This document shows positions 51,502 through 58,896 of a DNA stretch of 58,896 nt, in pieces. The notes under the pieces were generated by a model. That model saw only the letters and a program-made list of their open reading frames with translations, was not told the origin of the DNA and searched no databases. Position numbers and translations under genes: made by a program. How positions within the stretch are numbered: the first letter of the stretch is position 1; each line of letters begins with the position of its first letter. The DNA comes from Discostella pseudostelligera (Eukaryota; Bacillariophyta; Thalassiosirophyceae; Thalassiosirales; Thalassiosiraceae), in NCBI GenBank assembly GCA_036940085.1, contig JALLBK010000106.1, positions 1 through 58,896 of the forward strand, written 5' to 3'.

Positions 51502-53415
51502 CTACACAGAACAAACACTCGCTTTTCTGTTCAACCTATACCCAGAAGCTATCTGATTTTTTGCTAGAGGTAGTCGGATGAACCTACGCTCGATACGAAT
51601 TCGGTTTGATTCATTTGATCTCCTTTTTGCAGATCCACGACGGAGCAATGCCATTAGACGCTCAGTTCTCCTCTCTGCTTCAGTACTCTGGCTAGAAAAG
51701 GAAGCATCCGAATCTTCTTCGGAACATTGTGTCGATCCAAACGAAACAGCTTTTGACAATTGATACATTTGGGTAGACAAGTACTTCTTCCATGAATTAT
51801 GAGTCTTCTTCAAATTGTTTTCCACTTCCTCACTCACTTCATCAAACAAATCACCACAAGAGAAGCCATTCGAAAGAAATGTACCTGCGTTGTCAACTGC
51901 CTCCTCTAGCTGTTTTCTGCAGATGCTCAAATTCTGTTTGACGAGAGACAGCAAATCAGGGGGTTGTGGGTTAGGTTCTGTCGAACGTTTGGTAGTTCCT
52001 CGCAGCGGCTGGTTGGGTTCCTTTTCATCATTTGACTCTTCGTACATCTCATGTCCAGGATCAAGACTTTCATCAAGTAATACTTTAAGGTAGTATGCTG
52101 ATATTGGATCTGGATAAAGGGTATCACGAATTTGTGATTGTCCATGCTGTTCCACAATTGCATCAGTGTCACAAATGTGCTCGTCATGTACGATCATCTC
52201 CGAAGAAGTCAAAGTCGATGGTTGATGATCGTGTGTAGATTTTACCATCTCGGTCGTGGTATCATGTACTGCTCTAGTGTCGTTGTCTTGCACCGCTACC
52301 AATGTTGAATAGTCTTGGATGGACTGATTGGGAGATTTCTCCATGTTGGAATTGGTTATGCTCCTCGTCGCTTCCTCGTCCTGACACTTAGAACCCCACA
52401 TCAATAAAGCGAGAGGTGGTGTGACCGACAATTCTGGAGCCACGGCTGAAACAGAACCACATCCTTGATCGTTCCCCGAGGGAGATGGATGGGAGATACG
52501 ATCTGCTTCGTTTAGCACCGTGCATTCCGCAGTAGTATTGATTTCACTTGCTGTCGCATTTTTCTCTGCGTTGGAATTCGCCACACTCCCCGTCTCAGCA
52601 GAAGTACACTCCTCCTTATCCTGGCACTGCGAGCCCCACATCAATAAAGCAAGAGATGTGTTCTGCTCGTCTGACACTATAGACGTTGTATCAGATACAG
52701 CAGGAACAAGTTCTCGATCATGTTCCATCTGTTGCGTAAGGTTGTGCAGTTTTATCTTGAGTACAGTCGACGGTGAAATAGTGTACTCACGGTCCTTCGA
52801 CATGCCGATTCTGCTGCCAAGCCTCGTTCTCTGTTTCGATACGTGAACAGATAGGAAACGATCCGATTGAGATTGTGTGTCCTCATGAATATGCACAGTA
52901 GCTACTCCAAGAGGTTGGATTTCATTTATTCCAGGTAATTGAAAACCCACACAAAGGGAGATGCTGCATTCAGTTTTGCTTCCATGAATCAGACTCGCAT
53001 CAGGCCAAGCACAGCGCCAAGAAAATACGTTCCCTTCGTCGTCCATAGCCTCTTCTACCATAGGAGAGCTGCAGACATAACTTGGCTTGGCTTCGGTATC
53101 AATCGTCGTCTCGTTCTCTAGACGCCAAACTGCAACCACCGCAGGACTGGTTGTAGAAGCAGAAACTACGGACTTGATTTCTCCATTTGCATTTGTAGTT
53201 TTCCTACCCACTCGAGGAAGTCGTCCCAATGACAATACATTCTCACTGTGCGAATTTGCATTGCCTTTCCTCTTATGATAGGATACGCCAGAGAGTTCGA
53301 GCAGAGTAATTGTAACATTGTCGTCGTCTTCATTTCGGGGATTAATTTCCTCATCCATCGCGGGTGGATCGACCATTCCTGAACTTGCAGAGACTTGGAT
53401 TGCTTCGGCACGCAT
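51502..53415 (-). CDS. Unknown protein with internal ALLMWGS duplication
   Basis: ORF of 637 aa from the first ATG (53415). Residues 30-230 look ordered (VTITLLELSGVSYHK, VAVWRLEN, FSWRCAWPDASLIHG, ISLCVGFQLPG, LGVATVHIHED), resembling a beta-sandwich such as a C2 fold, but this is only a shape impression. A unit of ~30 residues occurs twice (about 254-285 and 334-360): LALLMWGS-x-CQD-x-E, then a polar N-S-N-x-EK segment. The two are ~80 residues apart and also similar as DNA. The C-terminal half is acidic, then very basic (RRFIRLPLAKNQ). No known family is recognised. Confidence 0.6.
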   Translation of the reverse strand: MRAEAIQVSASSGMVDPPAMDEEINPRNEDDDNVTITLLELSGVSYHKRKGNANSHSENVLSLGRLPRVGRKTTNANGEIKSVVSASTTSPAVVAVWRLENETTIDTEAKPSYVCSSPMVEEAMDDEGNVFSWRCAWPDASLIHGSKTECSISLCVGFQLPGINEIQPLGVATVHIHEDTQSQSDRFLSVHVSKQRTRLGSRIGMSKDREYTISPSTVLKIKLHNLTQQMEHDRELVPAVSDTTSIVSDEQNTSLALLMWGSQCQDKEECTSAETGSVANSNAEKNATASEINTTAECTVLNEADRISHPSPSGNDQGCGSVSAVAPELSVTPPLALLMWGSKCQDEEATRSITNSNMEKSPNQSIQDYSTLVAVQDNDTRAVHDTTTEMVKSTHDHQPSTLTSSEMIVHDEHICDTDAIVEQHGQSQIRDTLYPDPISAYYLKVLLDESLDPGHEMYEESNDEKEPNQPLRGTTKRSTEPNPQPPDLLSLVKQNLSICRKQLEEAVDNAGTFLSNGFSCGDLFDEVSEEVENNLKKTHNSWKKYLSTQMYQLSKAVSFGSTQCSEEDSDASFSSQSTEAERRTERLMALLRRGSAKRRSNESNRIRIERRFIRLPLAKNQIASGYRLNRKASVCSV

Positions 53416-53992
53416 TATTGCACTTGCCAATAGATTAACAGGTCAGGTTGATGATCTGCAATGCACTCGAATTCTTGCGATATATTTATCTTCTGGGCTC
53501 ATCGTTGATGCATCAACAACAACAAACTGCTTACATCTTATCACCTTATCATATCTCATCATTCATTACGATGATTGATCTCTTGATGAAGTTGATGGAA
53601 ATAATGAAGCGAGAGGAGAGGCCCTCTGATTTCGCGACTATTGAATTCCTTCGTAGAACCGTGCGAAAGGGCTGTTCTGCTGGATTGGCGGGGCTGTTCC
53701 CGCCATGGCTTCCGAACTGCTGTATGGTACACGTGGAAGCATAGGCCGACGAGGCGCGAGGTGAGGCGAGAGGGAGAGGACGACGATGTCGACCGCGATG
53801 GCAAGTGCCAGAGGAGGTGAAGCTGAATGAAGGAAATGGCGATGATATCTACTGCTATGTTATCTCATTGAAATTCATAAGTGCATACTTCTAATATTTG
53901 ATACAAATTATGAACCACCCACTATATTACAATCCACAATGAGTTGCGTCGATTGGGAGGCGTCAGACCGTCAGAGTTGAGAATGAGAACAT
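53416..53992. other. Intergenic with a GGCGGGG...CCCGCCATGG element
   Basis: TTGGCGGGG (53685-53693) and TTCCCGCCATGG (about 53698-53709) face each other in this 577-base gap. The flanking genes are both on the minus strand, so the element belongs at the 5' side of the unknown gene or marks an unseen promoter. No gene is supported here. Confidence 0.35.
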
Positions 53993-55409
53993 TTATTCAT
54001 CTGTGAAGTTTGGTTTACGCTTTTCCAAGAAGGCCGACATGCCCTGAAAAGCAATCAATATTGCGTCATGCAATCAGGATGAAAATCTCATGAGATAAAG
54101 AAGAACATGAAAAAGTGGCGCATGCATCAACTTCTCAACTCACCTCTTTCTGGTCCTTCGTTGCAAACAACGCATGGAACATTCTCCTCTCAAACCTCAA
54201 TCCTTGACTCAATGTCATCTCTTCCGCCGCATTCACCACCTCCTTGCACGCACGAACGGCCACGCCTCCTTTCTCGGCAATACCAAATCCCATCTTCACT
54301 GCCTCATCGAGCAATACCTCCGAATTAATCACCTTCGATGCCAATCCTATCTCCATTGCCTCTTGGGCAGTTATCCTATTGCCCGTCAATACCATCTCCA
54401 TAGCCTTGGACTTGCCCACAGCACGTATCAGACGCTGTGTCCCACCGGCACCGGGAATAACGCCTAGATTAATCTCCGGTTGTCCAAATTGGGCATTAGA
54501 GCCGGCCAGGAGGATGTCGCACATCATTGCCAGTTCGCATCCCCCGCCCAAGGCAAAGCCATTCACGGCAGCGATGATGGGTTTGCTTGTTTGTGTAATA
54601 TCGGCCCATTGGGCGAACATGTTCTGGTAGAAGGATGATGTGCCCGCGGTGGAGATGAGTGTCATCAGTTTGTTAGGACAAGAGCTCAGCTCAAATGAGA
54701 GACATCCCAAGACATGGAATACTAAACATTCATGGCCATACCTTTTTGTACACATCGGCAAATTCCCGTTGGCTCATTTCGGAAATGTCAGCACCTGCAC
54801 AGATATATAATGTATTACACAATGTAAACACACCATGAGACAACCAATAAAAAATGACGGCAAAATCATCTCTACATCTCAAATTCATTCTGGATCTCTT
54901 TCACGACAAAGTGTCAAAACACTTCACTCACCTGCAGCAAAAGCCTTTCCACTCCCAGTAATCACAATACAACCAACACTATCATCCTCGTCAAATGCTT
55001 GTACGGCATGGATTAAATCATCAAATAAAGCATCGCACAATGCATTGAGTGCCTTGGGACGATGAAGAGTGATGATGCCCACCCCTCCTCTTTGTTCTGT
55101 GCTCTCCTCGGAGGGAAAGCGACATTCCACGAGGATGTGATTGTAAATTTCTCGCAGAGAGGATGGAGATGATGATGAGAAGGCTCTCCAGGATGAAATG
55201 GAGGCAGAGGATGATGACATTGACGAGAACCCTTCGACAGATGATGATGATGATGATACTGGTCGCCATAATGTCGTCCGCTGGGCCCCTGCAAGTCGTT
55301 CCGACGATTGGGGACGAGAGAAAGAGGCACCAGCACCAGCAGCCACCCCACGGATGGCTGGAGATGCTGCTAGGCGGCGATGGAGATGATGGCGGATGGT
55401 CACCAGCAT
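53993..55409 (-). CDS. Enoyl-CoA hydratase (crotonase family), mitochondrial
   Basis: Four exons, 55409-54932, 54794-54742, 54623-54144 and 54043-53993, join in phase through GT-AG introns, giving 353 aa. The start is the first ATG; residues 1-90 are Arg/Ser/Ala-rich ([16 protein letters not shown]), a mitochondrial presequence. Crotonase motifs: [26 protein letters not shown] (oxyanion/CoA site, split by intron 1), [18 protein letters not shown] (catalytic Glu), [20 protein letters not shown] (second Glu), and the C-terminal [13 protein letters not shown] from the last small exon. It hydrates trans-2-enoyl-CoA in beta-oxidation or branched amino-acid breakdown. It is closest to ECHS1-type short-chain hydratases. 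It shares a 321-base divergent promoter with Nup62. Confidence 0.93.
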
Positions 55410-55604
55410 TATTATCGTGAACTTATTGAATGTCGGGCTATTACTATTACGTCGGCGTCGGCGGAAGATGGCAATGATGCCATGGCACGATGGTGATGGC
55501 GCTTTTCGAGCGAGCGATGCGCAAAAGATAAAAGATCCAAAGATCCATGCTCTGTCCGTCGACGGGTGAGCCACCTGCTTCAGCCTGTCCGTCAACGGAC
55601 AATC

Positions 55605-55616
55605 CTCCCGCCAAAA
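55605..55616. promoter_or_regulatory. CCCGCCAAAA element in divergent promoter
   Basis: One CTCCCGCCAAAA site lies between enoyl-CoA hydratase (minus) and Nup62 (plus), about 115 bases before the Nup62 ATG. Confidence 0.4.
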
Positions 55617-55730
55617 CTCTGCAACGTGGAAGTACGAAGAGACGAGTCAACACAACCCACTGCTATCCAACCAACAAAAGGCGCGGCAAGCGGCAAACCG
55701 ACATTCGACATCGACATCGACATCAGCATC

Positions 55731-57113
55731 ATGGCCTTCAGCTTCGGCACTACTACTACAACGCCATCGTCCGGGGCAGCACCAACCCCCGCTGCCTCCT
55801 CCTCCAGCAGCAGTGGTGGTGGATTTTCCTTTGGTGGAGCGGCCAGTGGCTCCACTGCTGGCGGTGGAGGGGGGTTTAATTTTGGCGGCTCCGCGGCGGC
55901 ATCGACGTCGTCGTCGGCGGCACCGTCAACATCGACTGGTTTCAGCTTTGGCGGTGCGACGGTAGCAGCACCAACTACTACTACGGATGCCTCGAAATCC
56001 ACGGCAGGGGGATCAGGAGGGGGTGGATTCAGCTTTGGCGCGCCGGCCTTGGCAGCAACGAAGACGGGAGGAGGGGGGTCATCACTTTTTGGTGGATTTA
56101 CTGCAAGCGCTGCCAGTGATACCTCCTCATCCACGGACGCTACATCCAACAAAAAAACATCCTTCTCCTTGTCATCCACGGACGGTATTAACTCAGCAGC
56201 ATCAGCAACAGCAGCGGTGGCCACTCCGGCAGCAAAGCCATCGAGCAGTTCTTCCATCGGTGGGACGACTCTTTTTGGCGCCAATTCAACAACCACGTCT
56301 TCACTCACACCGGGTATGACACCTGCCGCCAAGGCTCCTTCTCCAGTGAAAACTCCCAATACCATTGGCGGTGGTCTCGGTGGTGCGATAACTCCTGCAT
56401 CTTTGGCCAAAACTACTTCTGCTTCTGGCGAGGATGCTACTACTACTACTACTACTGCAGCTGCTGCTGCTCCATCCTCAACCACCACAAAAATGATCGA
56501 ACCTCCCCCCATCGAATATCAATCCCTATCCATTGAACAAATCCTCAACCGATTCCAATCGGAACTTGAATCCGATGCCACATCTTTCATGAATGAGGCA
56601 CGTCGTATTGCACATTATGACACCACCTTGCGATCGACACAGCAGTCTCTCAGTGCATTGACTAATGATGTCTCTCGATTAATGCTCCATCAAACTGAGT
56701 TGGATGCTACATTGCAGGGTGTACATAGTTATCAATGTGAATTAAGTACGACGTTGGATACATTGGAACGAAATGTCGATGAATTATTCGCATCGCAGGT
56801 CGATGTCCGTGTGGGCGATGCAGACATTGAGCGTGAGAAAGGATATGAACATGCCATGGATGTAGATAATCGATTGGATAGTATTGATGCCACCTTACGA
56901 CGGGTGGTGAATGATTTGAATGCTGCCCAGGAGAGGGTTTGGTCATCCTTGGGCAGTAGTGGTGGCATTGGAGGAGATTCGCACGATGAGGTTGGCAAGA
57001 TTATTGGCGTGTTCAATGCTCATCAGGAAACATTGGCTTGTTTGGAGGGGAAGGCGCGGGATGTTGAGAGTGATTTGGCAACGATTGGGAGACTGTTGGC
57101 AAAGAGCGGGTAG
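55731..57113 (+). CDS. Nucleoporin Nup62/Nsp1-like
   Basis: ORF of 460 aa from the ATG at 55731 (MAFSFG); the frame continues upstream only to a GTG. Residues 1-220 hold FG-type repeats (FSFG, FNFGG, FSFGG, FSFGA, LFGG, LFGA) in a Ser/Thr/Gly/Ala matrix. From about 260 the sequence becomes helical and charged, the Nsp1_C coiled coil: SIEQILNRFQSELE, FMNEARRIAHYDTTL and heptad-like Leu spacing to the end. Nup62 forms the central channel of the nuclear pore with Nup54 and Nup58; FG repeats make the selective barrier. Minus-strand frames opposite are shadows of the repeats. Confidence 0.9.
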   Translation: MAFSFGTTTTTPSSGAAPTPAASSSSSSGGGFSFGGAASGSTAGGGGGFNFGGSAAASTSSSAAPSTSTGFSFGGATVAAPTTTTDASKSTAGGSGGGGFSFGAPALAATKTGGGGSSLFGGFTASAASDTSSSTDATSNKKTSFSLSSTDGINSAASATAAVATPAAKPSSSSSIGGTTLFGANSTTTSSLTPGMTPAAKAPSPVKTPNTIGGGLGGAITPASLAKTTSASGEDATTTTTTAAAAAPSSTTTKMIEPPPIEYQSLSIEQILNRFQSELESDATSFMNEARRIAHYDTTLRSTQQSLSALTNDVSRLMLHQTELDATLQGVHSYQCELSTTLDTLERNVDELFASQVDVRVGDADIEREKGYEHAMDVDNRLDSIDATLRRVVNDLNAAQERVWSSLGSSGGIGGDSHDEVGKIIGVFNAHQETLACLEGKARDVESDLATIGRLLAKSG

Positions 57114-58730
57114 TGGTAGTTGTTCGTTAGCATAACAGAAACAGCTGTAATCAAGTCTATATGATGATGAATGAATCACACTTTTCTCCATGCATTTGCA
57201 TCCAGCAGCAGCAGCAGCAAAGACATGTTTTGTTATGATGATCAATATTTTTATTTGGAGCAAGTGCATCATTGGTCATCATCCATGTTGTCAAGATGAT
57301 ATGTCATCCTCATCTCACTCATCACCATGATATCAGTATTCTCTGGTCTCTGGTGCTGGTGTGAACATGCCCACCATGCTGCTGCTCTCAAGTATCTTGC
57401 TCCTCCTTACTACAATCATCATCCATCATCATCCTTGTTGTGCATCCCACCCTCCACTCAACTCAATACAGCATCCTCAAAGTAGTAGTAGTAAGCAGCA
57501 GCTTGAACTGTATTGCATCCTAGTTGTCTCATGATCATCACCAGTATGATTCTCTATAAAGCCCATGCCCATATCAGCATCATGATGATGCTGGCTTCCA
57601 TGCTGCATTCTAGCGCATGCTTGCTACTTTGCTGTGCTCACTGCTTGTTGATCACTGTTCTAAGAGTCATTCCTTATCATGACCATACGATGCTGCTGCT
57701 TCTTGGGTGAGATTCTTGGGTTGAGATTGCTGATGTTGAGGAGGTGGGACATTGGAAGTGGTTGGAGGAACAAGAAGGTTACGAACTTGGACCTGTGATT
57801 TTCTTTGAGAGTGGAGAGTGAGGAACCAAGGGCTGATCTTCTTTTTCTTGGAGGAACCACAATGAGCAATGAGTTTGGCAATGTAGCAACAGTGAGATTC
57901 TTGGGGCATCATGGTTTGAGGGTGAGTACTAGTACTACTAGTGCAAGCAAGGATAGGAGTTTGGTCATAGTCATAGTAACCACCATCAATACTACCAGCA
58001 GTTTACTATGAAACAGTACTAGTTGGAATTGGAAATTGGAAGTATGTTCCCACATACATCCTCTCCTCTCCACACCACCCAGCAGCACCATGATCATCAG
58101 AATCATACTCAGCGTCCTCTTCTTTCTTGTCCACCATTGTGGTAGTAATGGTCGTACTCAGCATCAGCACCTTCCTCAGCATGCATTTACCTCATGGACC
58201 TGCAGCTAGTACTAGTGGCTCTTCTGCACCTTGTTATCCTCAATCCTCATGATAATCATCCTGCTCATCCTCCACACTCATTATCATCATGATCCTCTCA
58301 GCAATTGTACAGCATCATCACATCCTCCTCCTCACAGTTGCCAGTCACTTCTCTGTTGCTATTGCTCCCCCTTGTCATAGCAGACCTAAACCTAGTGCCC
58401 AGCCTCACCACCAGGAGGGGAGGCAACTTTTCATTCACCATGATTCTTGTCCTACTGCTGTTCCTTCTTCCTCACATCCACACCCACACCACCCATCCTT
58501 CTCATCCTTGTCATCATCAGCAGCAGAAGCGGTATCAGCATATTCAGCATGGTGCCATGATGGTACTACTAGTCCAGCATGACAATCATCATTGCCATTA
58601 GCAGGAGCAGCAGGAGAAGGAGGAGCAGTGATGAGCAGTATTAGTAAAAGTAGATAGGAGCAGGGTGAGCACAGTTCTAGGAGGAGCAGCAGCAGTTGGA
58701 TGAGCCACTGTAGTCCAGAGGAGGAGCAGC
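57114..58730. other. Gene-free low-complexity stretch
   Basis: About 1.6 kb after Nup62 is dominated by short runs of CAT, GCT, AGT and CTC triplets on both strands. Open frames inside are repeat-driven and hold no domain or credible start. No promoter element of the type seen elsewhere was found. It may be degenerate microsatellite sequence or part of a larger repeat continuing past the window. Confidence 0.5.
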
Positions 58731-58896
58731 AGGAGGAGGAGGAGGAGGAGGAGGAGGAGGAGAAGCAGGAAAAGTAGGAGTAGGAGTAGGAGTAGGAGTA
58801 GGAGTAGGAGTTGGAGTTGGAGTAGGAGTAGGAGTAGGAGTAGGAGTAGCAGGAGTAGCAGGAGTAGCAGGAGTAGCAGGAGTAGCAGGAGTAGCA
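58731..58896. repeat. Nested simple repeats: (AGG)n, (GGAGTA)n, (GGAGTAGCA)n
   Basis: A pure AGG run (58731-58762) passes into GGAGTA hexamers with two GGAGTT variants (about 58774-58842). These pass into six exact copies of the nine-base GGAGTAGCA (58843-58896) running off the window edge. On the minus strand all three frames stay open, one as Thr-Pro and Ala-Thr-Pro repeats ending at a stop at 58677. Open frames are expected from repeats that lack stop codons. Confidence 0.85.

Noticed and set aside
55592..56512. 306-codon minus-strand frame opposite Nup62
   Set aside because: It is a Val/Ala/Pro run produced by FG-repeat codons; the plus strand carries recognisable FG repeats and the coiled coil.
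58439..58896. Minus-strand open frames through the terminal repeats
   Set aside because: All three frames are open because the repeat lacks stop codons; no start, domain or splice evidence supports a gene inside the window.
1..58896. Transposons, CRISPR arrays, tRNA or rRNA genes
   Set aside because: I saw no transposase, reverse transcriptase, long terminal repeats, regular spacer arrays or rRNA-like sequence. tRNAs were only scanned by eye, so a missed one is possible.

Overview
This window looks like nuclear DNA of a diatom, most likely a centric, Thalassiosira-like species. The genes are compact, with short GT-AG introns (about 77-217 bases) and 100-600 base spacers. Several proteins carry two-part plastid presequences with the diatom-type signal-peptide site followed by Phe (VDE-like, RluA-like, AlgH-like and YchF-like proteins). 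There is a violaxanthin de-epoxidase family protein and a Lys/Ser-rich silaffin-like secreted protein. I named the organism from these traits, not from a database match.

Layout. 1-3.6 kb: two paralogous small secreted proteins flank a silaffin-like gene on the opposite strand. 3.6-22 kb: CCCH-Smr protein, VDE-like protein, PAQR/HlyIII membrane protein, giant Sec7 ARF-GEF, mitochondrial OXA1, a low-complexity protein, plastid-type pseudouridine synthase, and a conserved unknown. 22.3-30 kb: a His/Gln-rich protein ending in RS repeats, then a four-exon gene whose exons join in phase into LRR-Roc-COR followed by a trypsin-like protease. 30.5-36.2 kb: tandem AlgH/UPF0301 protein, proteasome beta subunit (PSMB2-like), and a protein kinase. 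36.3-41.7 kb: a charged RS/RD/RE-rich protein, a poly-Q protein, a small secreted protein, and SPO11. 42.3-57.1 kb: SPOUT1-type methyltransferase, Rab geranylgeranyl transferase beta, plastid YchF/Ola1, inorganic pyrophosphatase, PEP carboxykinase, an unknown protein with an internal duplication, enoyl-CoA hydratase, and Nup62. 57.1-58.9 kb: no convincing gene, ending in simple repeats.

Most genes are unlinked housekeeping functions: vesicle traffic, organelle biogenesis, RNA modification, and carbon or fat metabolism. They are joined by shared promoters rather than by operons. A TTTGGCGGGAAA-like element (E2F-like) recurs in either orientation in most divergent promoter gaps. The points most worth following are the ROCO-protease fusion, the secreted peptide pair beside the silaffin-like gene, the recurrent promoter element, and a proteasome subunit with an apparent hydrophobic N-terminus.
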